From Denticeps clupeoides (lineage: Eukaryota; Chordata; Actinopteri; Clupeiformes; Denticipitidae), in the NCBI RefSeq assembly GCF_900700375.1, contig NC_041721.1, forward strand, positions 5,657,489-5,721,488: 64,000 nt of DNA. Direction: 5' to 3'. Below, one piece after another: positions 42,701-59,699 of this stretch (position 1 is the stretch's first letter; each line of letters starts with the position of its first letter). The notes beneath the pieces were generated by a model. The model was not told the DNA's origin. It saw only the letters and a list, made by a program, of their open reading frames with translations, and did not search any database. The position numbers and the translations under genes are program-made.

Positions 42701-45700
42701 TGTTTAACGTAGGCATGTTGGCTGCGTGTGTTTGTACCTGCTGCAGTAAGGCTTGGGCTTGCACGGTGGTCATTGCGTTGGCAGGCTGCACAGTTGGCTT
42801 CTCCAGGTCCAGGCCATTTGCTTGGGCACCTGCGGCAAGAGGGGAAGAAGGAGGAGACCTTCGTCTTCAAAACACACACACTTCCAGCAACGCGTCAGAT
42901 GAACACTTTTGCAGGTCTGAAAGAAACTACCCAGCCAGGTGCCAACCCCCGTCTCCGCCCTCTACATCCTCCATCAGACTTCTACTGGATTCTGGAGAAA
43001 CAAGGCAATTTAATCAAAACCACTATGTGTCCACCGTTACTGTCCAACGGGCTCCACCAGCATGGGTCAGATGATGGTCATTAGCACCGATGCGGGCTGG
43101 AAGCACAGATGTCGGGAAGAGAAAAAACTGCCCGTCCTGTTCCCAAAGCACCCAGCTGTCACGCGCATCGCCAGCCAAGTAACAGTCGCAATTAATGAAG
43201 GATTCTAGCGGATATACCAAATTAACACCAAAAAGAGCTCATAATTATCACAAGGTTCTCCACCCGTAAAATCGGGTATTCATATTGGAATCAGTTTGAT
43301 CTACATAAAGCACCCGGAGAGCTTCTAGTTCACATTTCACCACAACAGTCAAACAGGTGTCATCCCACTGCTTGTTAAAGCTCCAAACCGGAACACACAA
43401 AGACGGCTTGATTACGGGAATCGTACGGTCTGTACGCCGTGCATCACTGCATAAGGACCCAGACTCACCGTTCATGGTCTTCTCAGCTGGGAGAGGCTAA
43501 CGCAGGCGGTTCTTCAGAGCGACGAGCGCGAGAGAGGCTCTCCTCAACAACCCGCTCCATGCGAGAGAGCGAGTGCACACGGCAAACGCTCGGGCGCGAT
43601 GTCACCGCACGCCATGATGCAAGCCATTCCCCCCTCTCCCAGGAACGAGGCGGAAACAAAAGACTGCAGCAGGTAGAACCCATAATGAGAGAGTTAATCA
43701 GTATGCGGATGATTAGAGCCGTATGCAAATTTCACAGCCGTGTGCAAAAAAAAAAAAAGAGCCCTGTTGCTCGTTAGCGAAGCGTGCCTTTGAAGTTCCG
43801 CGAGCAATTCATTTCGCCCGGATCCCTGAAAGCTTTATGCATAATTCAAACCGCTCCGATGAATATTTATCAGCTCATTAGCATATTAATTTGATAGCTT
43901 TTAGGGTGTGGGTGGCTGGTTGGAACAACACCGGGGAAAGAAGTAAAACAAGCCCAATTACCAGCCGAGCGTGACAGCCGTAATTACTAGAAGGGGAAAA
44001 TATATATTTTTGGGTGTGCAGTTTCAGAGCGTCACCTCAACTGGACGGCTGTGTTGACAGTAGAAGGCGTTTAACCCCAAAATGCATCATGCTGCCGTCT
44101 CATTCATTTCATGCATCCCATACATTTTACACGTTACTTCACATGATCTTATGAAATGCAAGAATGAAGGTCTTGTTTACCCACTTTGATTTGCTACAAT
44201 GAGCAGAAAAGCTGTCAGCATTCAGTCCGCCCTCACATGGCTGCTTCAGATGTCTGTGGAGTCAGGTGAGCGCGGACTGAATGGCCACCTTTTTTCTGCT
44301 CACTGGAGATAATCTAAAGCCACTTTCAGAACGAACGTTTGTGCTTCTTAAAATATGGCGAGCTTGCCGCCATATTGTCTGGTTTTCAAATTCCCGATAA
44401 TGTCGTGTTGTAGGCCTCTGGCCACTCAGAGACTGGTAAGATCAGCCTTTTCTCCATTCCTGCTTGAGTGTGCTTTGAAGGGGCAGACCGTATTGGTCGT
44501 ACAAAAATACATGATGGTGTGTAGCTGTCAAAGCTCAACATATTTCAACTTTGACCACAAGTTGACGCAGTGCCAAACTCCTACCTCAGGCCACCCTAGT
44601 CACTACCAGCACTACTTTTACAGCAACGTCATTATGATATCATCGATTATGTTCTGCACTGCAATGCAGAAGTGTGCATCAATTATAAATATAGATAATA
44701 TGATCTTCCTCCATTCCCACTTAATGTACGTGTTTCAAATGGGAAGACTGAAAACTGCCTGCTTTGACGCCTTGGGTCTAAATTCGTAAAATACAGACTC
44801 TCTGCAACCTTTTCTCCAAAGACAACTCCAAGCACTTCTCATGTTCGGTCTGAAAACGGCCGTAGCCCGCCGGGCGTGTGGGCGCACGTATCCCCCCTTG
44901 CAATCATGATATTTGTCTAATGAAAAAATTGTTCATCCCTATAGACTTGCCGCTTTGCACTAACTGGGATGCTTTTAGTAGATACTCATTTGCTAAATAC
45001 CCACCATCAACGACCCAATTGTAAACTGCAACCCTGAGGAGACCATGTCACCCTGCTGAAAAGTCAACTTAAAATGTATGCATCAGCCTCAGAAATGCCA
45101 GTGGAAACGCCACATCACTCACATCACCACGAACAATCACAAATAATCATTAAATAGCAGACACTCACACGCCGAACGAAAGCCACCCTTTGTTTACTCT
45201 CTGTGGCCGATCTGTGTGCGTGGAGAGTAAATGAGTATGTATAACAGACAAGGACGCCCCCTGAGCGCCCATCACTTCGCAGTCGCTTTTATCAGAGTAC
45301 CTGCTGCACTTTCATTCCCAGCAGGAGCCAACCCCCTAATCCCAGCATTTTAGCTCAATGTTCTGTTCATGGCGCCGCTCGGGAACAATGATAGAATAAT
45401 TGCGTGTCGTAACCTTACCCTCTTGATGTACCCTAACCTTTTGTTCGGTCTCAAAGTACTTCTGAGAATGTGAACGCTAACAGGATTTTGAAAGTACTCT
45501 GAATGCTCAGAAGAAAACATCAGAAGACATTAGGTTGCAGCCCATCATCTGTTACTAAGTTCAAGATTAGTTGAACAGACAATTAAACCAATTAAGGAAT
45601 TCATGTTTGTCTTCTTAATAAGAAAAACAATAAATATATCTCAGCATATCATAAAACAGATCTCAACCCAACTCAGAAGAACAAGAACATGAAAAACCAG

Positions 45701-48700
45701 TGGGAGATTTATGAAAGAAAGGTGAAAAAATACATTTACATTTTGCTGCTGTATGTGGGGTGGAGGGGGGTGATGCTTGGAAGCTAATTGATGCACAATG
45801 CGCTATGCAAATTGGGTAATTAATAGAATTTTAAATGTGCAATTAATTAGTCTTTCATGTTATCGAAAACAGGGCTGCATAATGCAATGGAGATAAGAGA
45901 GGGGGAGCGAACGAGAGAGTGGTACATGGGGAGAACCGAAATTAAGTATTCAAATAAGAGAGGCATTCAAATTCAAATATGCAAAACATTCATACGATTG
46001 CGGTGAACTGCGAGTGTGCGCCCTTCATCAAAACTTCCCAACTGTCATTAGAATATAAATAAGTATTTCACTGAACGCACAGGAGGACCCATATAGGCAC
46101 TTCACTTGAGGCTCATAAATATTCATAGTGAATTAAAATAAAGGCTGAGTGAACCCGGTTCTTGCTCGCTACAGGGCTGAAACTGTCAACTGCCAGAACT
46201 CTGACGGCATGCAAACCTGAACATTTCAGGATCCCGAGACCATTAAACATTGGGTGCAGAGGCTGGGGCAAGGACATCAGGACCAGGACTACCAGAGGGA
46301 CCAAACCCCCACACCCAGTCCCACACCCACACACACCTGTGATTAACGCCATACCAGCCTGCTACTCAGGGAGATTATTATGCAAATTGTGTGCATTCAC
46401 TTAGCATGGATTTTCTTTCCAGAGCAAAATAACCTGTTTCCCCACCCCCACATCCTCCCCCCTTCAGATAGAACTGTTCTAATTTTGGAACTTCATTTGA
46501 TTCTTTCACTTCAAGCAATGTGTGGAAAAAAGCACATAAAAAAAGAAAGAAAGAAAGAAACTTCACAAGTTTCAAAGTTCATTCTGTTGGCCTTGCCCTA
46601 CATTCTGAAAGTCACAAATGGCACTGAGTTCATTTAAATATAAATTACCCCTCCGCCCCAGTCAAATGAATATTCAAATTCCTCACCAAGCCGATAGAAT
46701 AAGAGAAAGCGGCGCTCACCTGCACAAACAGATGTGCTGTTTATGTATTCTGGCATGGGTGAGGACAGGCGAAATAAAAAAAAAGAACTCTGTCGCTTTA
46801 TTGTATTCCTAAAAGGATCCTTGTGTGCCAAAAGGAAAGAATTAATTTCCATATAAACATCAAAATGAAATAAAACTTCACTAACATTTACCGGTCGAAG
46901 ATCATGGTTAAAAAAATGGATACTAGGCTTCCTCATTTAAGAATATGGAAAATGATTCAATACGTAAATAATTTACCAGTCATATGAATCATTTTTATTT
47001 ACATATTCATATTAGACATAGGGTACTGATAATTTAGACAATCTATTCAAAGTATACATTTCATTATAAGACAATTGCATGTATCTTATTTATTTTCTTT
47101 TCATATTATGAGGCAGTGGCATTTATTGCATACTGTGGAGAGTAGCGTACTAGCTGGGAAGATCAGAGGGAAACCCTGACAGGACGTCCACGTGAAGGCC
47201 ACCTGTGGAATACTTTAAGACCCCTACATGGCATCCTGAACCAGACTGTGTTGAAACTTTCCCACGAGAGCAGCACAAATGAATCCCTGGAAACTGTGCC
47301 AACCGTCAAAGTAGATGATAACTTAATGACTGGACAGAAAAAATATATTATAAAACTATAAATCAATATCCAAAGCCATAAGCGTGATTACGGTTGGGTA
47401 CTGGAATGTGCTGAGCTCACAAAGTGACCCACAACAGTCTTAATGGTGTCCTGTGATCATGAAGTTTGAGTGGTTGTGGCCTAGTGGGTAATACACTCAC
47501 CTATTAACCAGCACACCACAAAGTCGTTTGACCAAATGCGTTGTTTATTGAAATGACTGGGAAGGAATCGATGTTGGCCAGCTCTGAGGAATCCTTCTTG
47601 TGAGGCGTGGCATTATGTGGATCAATACAGCTCCTCTTCAAAAAACGTTGTTGCTTTTTATAGCCTTCTCAAAGTCGGACTACCGGCAACCTCATGCCGA
47701 ACGTGAAATGCGTGTCCACACACGAGGACGTGCTCTTTTGGAGGTTCTTTTTGTTCCCTGTCACTGTCAGACATTAATCATTCATGGCGGGCATGTAGGT
47801 ACCTGATGAATATTCATACAGGGCTTTGTATATTTAAACAGCATGATAAGTAATGTTAGGGTCATGCCTCTCCCATCCAAAAGGAAATATGTTTTTAAAT
47901 GATTTAACAGGATGGTCCTTAAATTCACAGTCCCCTCTACTTTAAAGTGAAAACATACAGCCAGTAACAAGTTCTGAAAATGGTTTGTTTCCGCATCCAA
48001 TTGCTGGAAAGAAATAAATCTGAAGCAAAATTCTCTGACTTTATTGCATCTTTAATATGATGAAAAAGCTAAATTGGTTTCTCTCTAATTGTTTTGACAA
48101 ACAAAAGAACAGGTCTAAAAGGGTCAGAGGTCAATAGCAGCTCAACAATAAACAGCTATGATGAGTGGGTAACTGCATAATTATTTCTATTTTCCACATG
48201 CATGGTGAAAAAAATGAAAGTACTCATCGTTAATTTAGGCAAAAATACCATAATATTTTATGCACTAAATGTTAAAAAAACAAAACAAAACGTGTTTGTA
48301 CATTAATGGGGGGACTTTTTACAACCTCTACATAAAACAGGATTTCCTGAAGTTCGACAGCCTCAGGGCACGCGGTAAAAATTCCTCCCTCGTCTGGCTG
48401 CAGGTAACGTACACTAAAGCACACAGAAAGCCCTCTACAGCATTACCTCTATAGTCAAGAGTGCCGTTGGGACACGTAGCAAGCTTGTCTGGACAAGCGA
48501 GCAACTGCCAACCTCCGGAGGCTTTTAGGAACGTTCAGGCTTTGCACTGTCAACAGAATCTCAAACCTCAGAATGATTTTGAAACAGCGCCGAGGGGCAG
48601 CAACCAAACAATTTGTAAAGGCTGAAACTTTAGCAGCAATGGTAAGGATTATTCACCCTGTGTAATCAGCACAAAAAGCACAACACGATTCAGGAACAGT

Positions 48701-50296
48701 TTCTACCCCAGTGCCATCAGGCTATACAACACATAGTATGCACTGCACTGTCACTTAAATTATGCACACTCACTTTTTATGCAACTTAGATATATTCTTC
48801 TGTGATTTATTTATTGCTGCTGCACTTTGTCTTCTATGTATCATGTTCTATGTTCTGTCTACGTGGGAGGGGTTTTCAAGTAAGAATTTCATTGTGCTCT
48901 GTATGCTGCACTTAGTACATATGACAATAAACTTCAACAAAAGAATTCAAATGATTATTTATTATTAATAATAATAATCATTCATTGCAAACGCATAACT
49001 TTGGACCCCTGATTCCTACTTTGAATTAGATTAAGTTATCAATCAGTCTGTAGAGCAGAAATGAGTTCATTAATCTCCGGCCACTTGTTAATCGAATGAT
49101 ATCTAAAGATACCAAATGACAAAAAAAGAAAAGAAAAGAAAAGGTTTTGCCTGGCCCTAATAGTTTTTCTGTAAATGGTCAATGAATTTCGAGTAAAACA
49201 TACTGGAAAGAAAACAAACAAACAAACAAATAAATAAATAAAAAGAACATTCCAGAGAACAGTTACAGAAGTGGACTGGAAGCAATTGTTTTTGCAATTC
49301 ATTCTGACCAGTGCTGCACAAGCTAATAAAAGGTTATGATTCCATGCTCGGAATTGGGTGAGCATTATCCAATAATTCACAAATAAATATATTGGAGGGC
49401 GGGAAGTGGGAACGTCACTCCGCCCCCATCCCATCCTCTGGAACAAGTGCGGCCTTTGTTAGGCCACCTGTTGCCGCAGCGGCTCCACCTGGACTCACAA
49501 TCACTTTACATAACCATCAAAAAGGAGCTAAATACGTGCAGAAAAGACACGTATTACATACCAATAACACAGCGTTCTCGCGTCTTTCCTTTCACTCAGA
49601 ACAAGGGTCGCATTTCACGTGAGGCTTGACCCCTGACCCCTTACTTTTTAACGCGACCGGACCATTGCGAAGGTCACGTGTAAGGTCACATAAATTATTA
49701 TTATAATATATTTTTTTACGCCGAGGGCTGAAAACATGTGCACGCAGGTCGCGAACTCGTATCTGCTGAACCGAGCGCCCCTTCCCCGCGACTACTTCGG
49801 GGTCAACGTAGCCGCCAACAAACTCGCCGACTCCGCTTCGAACTGGCCGCCGGGAGGGAGGAGGAAAAAACGCGGCTGGATTCTCCCGACTTACTAACGC
49901 GCATTAGCCGCGCCGCTAGCCGCCCGCTTACTGACGCGTTCGCGGCGCCCAGCCGCGCTCTTAGCGCGACTACCGCAGCGCCGCGGCCGCCGCGTTACTA
50001 ATAAAATATGCTAAAGCGTCGACATGAATATGTAACGGCGGAGCGCGGACGGCGCGGCGCACACAAAGGAGCGGCGGCTCGGTCGTCACGCCGGCGCGTA
50101 AACGTCCACGTTCCCGCTCCGCGGACGGCGGGGAGAGGAGGAGAGGGGAAGCGGGGGGAACTGGCCGGCGCGGCGGCCTCCGACGCGTCCGCGGCGGGCG
50201 GCGAGATATGAACGCGCGGATATGAATATGTAAAACGCGGCGCCGATTACCTGGCGCCAGGCGCTCATCTTGACTCGCTGGTCCTCCGTCCGCCAT
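36007..50296 (-). CDS. pou2f1: POU2F1 (Oct-1) transcription factor, 14 coding exons
   Basis: Nuclear factor that binds the octamer ATGCAAAT. Exons (minus): 50251-50296, 43469-43486, 42738-42829, 40771-40923, 40555-40663, 40350-40441, 40095-40259, 39528-39669, 38346-38482, 37990-38163, 37119-37218, 36612-36858, 36426-36499, 36007-36296. The sum is 1839 nt, 612 aa. It starts [12 protein letters not shown], like the human MADGGAASQDE isoform; a second in-frame ATG ([11 protein letters not shown]) in exon 2 matches the shorter human form. A Gln-rich activation region ([18 protein letters not shown]) precedes the POU-specific domain ([40 protein letters not shown]) and the homeodomain ([33 protein letters not shown]). 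A Ser/Thr-rich tail ends [13 protein letters not shown] and TASKAQ. The protein lacks about 75 N-terminal residues present in human. Confidence 0.95.
37255..37620 (+). mobile_element. Non-LTR retrotransposon 3' end (Rex1/Babar-like)
   Basis: TAACCTGCTGCCCTCTGGCA and GGAACAGCTTCTTTCCCCTC are typical of the last RT-ORF codons in fish Rex1-type LINEs. It ends GGCCAATAAACGTGATC. It lies in the pou2f1 intron between exons 37990-38163 and 37119-37218, opposite in strand. Confidence 0.55.
38586..38622. repeat. (TAA)n/(TTA)n tract
   Basis: ATAATAATAATAATTATTAT forms a small self-complementary AT-rich tract in a pou2f1 intron. Confidence 0.85.
39038..39273 (-). repeat. SINE B copy, near full length
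   Basis: AAACTGAAGTGATTGTCATT to CCACCACCGCCCC (plus reading), with B-box complement GATTCGAACCGGCAACC. In a pou2f1 intron. Confidence 0.85.
39676..39713. repeat. (AC)n microsatellite next to a POU exon
   Basis: About 18 AC units starting only 7 bp upstream (in gene direction) of the POU-domain exon 39528-39669. It replaces most of the normal polypyrimidine tract position, reading (GT)n then GTGATACAG before the exon. Confidence 0.9.
41383..46387. promoter_or_regulatory. Cluster of octamer (Oct-1) motifs in pou2f1 introns
   Basis: Exact octamers ATTTGCAT or ATGCAAAT occur at 41383, 41623, 43723, 45805 and 46380, with two more downstream at 38737 and 38954. Chance predicts well under one in 5 kb. 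POU2F1 binds this motif, so self-regulation is possible. Confidence 0.45.
44200..44302. other. 103-nt hairpin in pou2f1 intron 1
   Basis: TGAGCAGAAAA pairs with TTTTCTGCTCA, CATTCAGTCCGC with GCGGACTGAATG, and CTCAC with GTGAG, with an 8x8 internal loop and a 17-nt terminal loop (GCTTCAGATGTCTGTGG). It could be a microRNA-like precursor or a small palindromic MITE. Confidence 0.6.
47463..47515 (+). repeat. SINE A head fragment
   Basis: GTGGTTGTGGCCTAGTGGGT then AATACACTCACCTATTAACC matches only the tRNA-like head. Confidence 0.55.
48665..48945 (+). mobile_element. Non-LTR retrotransposon 3' end fragment
   Basis: GATTCAGGAACAGTTTCTAC then CCCAGTGCCATCAGGCTATA is the last conserved part of a fish LINE RT ORF. 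The element ends CATATGACAATAAACTTCAA. In pou2f1 intron 1. Confidence 0.55.
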
Positions 50297-50340
50297 TTTG
50301 AATATTTAGCGCGGATCCGGCCCTTTTCGGAAAGGCTTCC
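49730..50340. promoter_or_regulatory. CpG-island promoter of pou2f1
   Basis: Very dense CpG around the first coding exon (50251-50296), mostly on its downstream side. CCGCCATTTTG just upstream of the ATG contains a YY1-like core next to the start codon. No TATA box. It ends in a run of 17 A at 50367-50383. Confidence 0.7.
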
Positions 50341-50479
50341 CCGCAGGCTGGCGGAGGCGTTGCAGCAAAAAAAAAAAAAAAAATCCCCTTTCGCCGACAG
50401 GATTGTACAGTGTTGCGTGGCATGAACTTCAAAAGACAAATGTCCTTCAAAAAGGTTTGAAGAGTGTTAAGAAACTGAT

Positions 50480-51170
50480 GGTCATTGTGAAATAAAAGTC
50501 CCCTGCTTTTTACCGTCGTGCCATGAAAGGCGCCTGGGCACCTAGAGCTGGCAACCTTCTGATTACGGGTCCACTTCCTTACCCACTAGGCCACCAACAC
50601 GACCTAAATGTGTCCTCTGATTTTAACCATCACCCTTGGTGAGCCGTGGGCAGCCATGAAAGGCGCCCGGGGAGCAGCGTGTGGGGACGGTGCTGTGCTC
50701 AGCAGCACCTAAAACTGGCAACTAGACTAGACTCGACTAGAACTGGCAACCTTCTCATTATGGGTCCACTTCGTTACCCACTAGGCCACCAACACAAACT
50801 AAATGTGTCCTCTGCTTTTAACCCATCACCCTTGGTGAGCCGTGGGCAGCCATGAAAGGCGCCCGGGAGCAGCGTGCGGGGACGGTGCCTTGCTCAGCAG
50901 CACCTAGAACTGGCAACTAGACTAGACTCGACTAGAACTGGCAACCTTCTCATTATGGGTCCACTTCCTTACCCACTAGGCCACCAACACAACCTAAATG
51001 CGTCCTCTGCTTTTAACCCATCACCCTTGGTGAGCCGTGGGCAGCCATGAAAGGCGCCCGGGAGCAGCGTGCGGGGACGGTGCTGTGCTCAGCAGCACCT
51101 AAAACTGGCAACTAGACTAGAGCTGGCAACCTTCTGATTACTGGTCCACTTCCTTACCCACTAGTGTCCA
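50480..51170 (-). repeat. Tandem array of SINE B units
   Basis: A partial unit (50480-50600) is followed by near-identical units of about 198 bp starting at 50604, 50803 and 51001. Each carries TGGTGAGCCGTGGGCAGCC and the extra stretch GGCAACTAGACTAGACTCGA or a shortened form. Head-to-tail order with unit-specific changes shows local duplication of one SINE, not separate insertions. Confidence 0.85.
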
Positions 51171-51640
51171 ACACTCAGTGTTGGAGAACCTATGCTAATG
51201 ATCTGGGCAACATTCATTAACAGCAGTCAAGATGTAATTGTTGTGAAATAGTTGTAATATAAAAACAGAAGATGACTTACTCTGTTCCTGAAGTGAAGAT
51301 CACTTCAGGATACATTTTCAAAAAGCCACAAGGAGCCGCAGTGGAATGACAAAGCATTGCCGACCCCCAGTGTACTGGGCTCATTCTGTTTTTTGATTTG
51401 CTGGTAAGTAACCGGCGCTGTAAGTGACGGGTTTATTAGCCAAATAAGTAATATTCTGTGTCAGAAATACCATGTGTGGTGGGAGTGCTCGGCAAAAGAC
51501 TAAAACGAGTGACACTTCAGAGCCCTGTTTTGGTATGGTTAAAGGATGCTGTGATTTGAATTTTTTTGTAATTTAATCATAATCAAGACGGGCATGTAAG
51601 CATGGACATAAGACTGGGGGGCAGAAGCATAACATTTTTG
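51171..51640. other. Spacer between pou2f1 and styxl2
   Basis: No coding sequence or main-family repeat seen. Confidence 0.5.
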
Positions 51641-51646
51641 TCTTTT

Positions 51647-51657
51647 TTTATTTTATT
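51647..51657 (-). terminator. Poly(A) signals of styxl2
   Basis: Two overlapping minus-strand AATAAA hexamers (AATAAAATAAA) about 320 bp past the stop. Confidence 0.65.
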
Positions 51658-51974
51658 ACAAAGTGCAGTATCTCCTTCAAAAAATGTCCAAATACCTCTA
51701 ATTATACTGATCGGCCTATTTAAAAACCTCCAATAGATCATCTGTGCAAAGTCAATAAAGTGAAACCTTTTCAGTAGAAAACTACTATTGGACTATTTTG
51801 TGCAATTGTACACTATATTCGTTTCTCAGTCTATAATCTTAAATGATCTTCATGTCTCCTGCTTTATGTAACCCCTCCCTCACAAAATTAAAATACTAAA
51901 CAAAAATATCTAAGGATCAAAATGACATCTTTCACATATTTGGACACATTCTTCTGGGCTTTCAAGCTATGTAG

Positions 51975-58223
<6,249 letters not shown>

Positions 58224-59370
58224 GGCAACAGTTGTCCTTGGTTAAAATAGGGTCTCATGAATGTACAGAAAATGTTTGATAGCAACATAAAAACAGTTAC
58301 ATACACCAGTGGCTGATAAATAAAGTCATTTCACTTGTTCATAGAGCCGAAGTGATGATATGAGTCACAATTTGTCATGTGCAATCATACCCGGCCACTC
58401 ATTTTGTGTTCCCGAAATGAACTTATTTTTATGAAACTGCAGCAAGTAATGGAGTTAGACAATCAACTCTAATTTTCCCTTCCTTTAGAAAAACGATATC
58501 TGAATACAAATTTCTCCTAAATTAACCATTAGAATTTGGCAAAAATGTCTTTGAAACAAAAGGGTTTTTTTCATACCACAAAATGTGAAAATGTCCTTAA
58601 GCAAGATTTCATCTCTGCTGAAACTGATGGCCTGTTTTGAAGTGAAAGTGAAGTGATTGTCATTGTGAAACAATGCAGCACAGCACACGGTGACACAACG
58701 AAATGTGTTCTCTACTTTTAACCATGACCCTTGGTGGGCAACCACGACAGGGGCCTGGGGAGCAGTGTGTACTTTGCTCAGTGGCACCTCAGTGGCACCT
58801 TGGTGGATCGGGATTCGAACCGGCAGCCTTCTGATTACGGGGCCACTTCCTTAACCACTAGGCCATCACTGCCCCTTTTATTCTCTGTGATGCATTCTGT
58901 CATCATATGTAAACACTAACACGATAAGCACAATGTGTTAAGGTTCGGTGGTAAATACATTATATTTATTTATAACATGGTTTGTTACACTGCAATTAAC
59001 ACTATAAACACAACAGTATAAACTACATTTAAATTCTCTTGCCCCATGACGTTATTAGTATTTTAAAATAATAGAATTTAAACAAAATATGCTATTTAAA
59101 TAAAATATGAAATATGACATCTTTACAGTGGTGACAAAGTGAAGAAAAAAATATGCTGATTTGCCTATAAAAATTATATTTGTTCAGCAAAAGAAGCAAT
59201 TGACTGATGATTAAATTTAGAGACAGATGGAAGTGGAAGAAAAAAAAAAGACATCTGCTGTTGAAATAACTATAATCATGTACAATTTCCAACAATTTTT
59301 TCTTTTATTTTCAACATTTTCGACTTTTCCACAACAAACTTTATCATTAGGGTTTTTTTCCCCCCACAGA
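58224..59370 (-). other. Upstream of the styxl2 start codon
   Basis: Probably 5'UTR intron sequence: an acceptor-like TTTTAACCAAG lies 15 bp before the ATG. Contains a SINE B at 58641-58876 and AT-rich DNA. Confidence 0.45.
58641..58876 (-). repeat. SINE B copy
   Basis: AAGTGAAAGTGAAGTGATTG to CCATCACTGCCCC (plus reading), lacking a short piece in the GGGGACGGTG region. Confidence 0.85.
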
Positions 59371-59429
59371 CCTCTGGTCTCAGAGTGTGTGTGTGTGTAT
59401 AAGCATTTGCCTGCACTAACCGGCATGCT

Positions 59430-59697
59430 TGTCTATATATAGCCTCAGAGACAGCTGTGAATAGCCCTCAGCAAGGCCACAGTATCAGAGAGAGACGAAA
59501 AACCTGGGAAAGCAAGAGGCCGACAGCAAGATGCCAAACTCCGAACATGTTTACCTGCCTAGTCAGCGTCTACAACCTGCGTACCTGCAGATGACCCCCC
59601 GCCCTTACCTGAGTCTGTGGGTGCCTGAGCCGGCTTTGTTGGAATTCCTGTGGGAGGTCCTGGAGCCAGGGTGCAGGGAGCGGGCCTTGTGTGACTG
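59430..59697 (+). other. TATA box and 55-codon open frame, possible small gene
   Basis: TCTATATATAGCC at 59432-59444 is followed by a purine-rich leader and ATG at 59531 (AGCAAGATGCC). The frame encodes 55 residues, from MPNSEHVYLPSQRLQ to ERALCD, then TGA. No homologue is recognised. The minus strand of the same stretch has a donor CAG|GTAAGG at 59607 that could end a styxl2 5'UTR exon, so either reading may be right. Confidence 0.3.
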
Positions 59698-59699
59698 AT

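Larger units (their letters stand above)
43487..50250 (-). other. Intron 1 of pou2f1 (6.8 kb)
   Basis: No exon recognised. Largely repeat-poor in 43.5-47.4 kb, with AT-rich homeodomain-like motifs (TAATTA at 45818 and 45843). This fits conserved regulatory DNA but cannot be shown without other genomes. Repeats are confined to 47463-48945. Confidence 0.5.
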
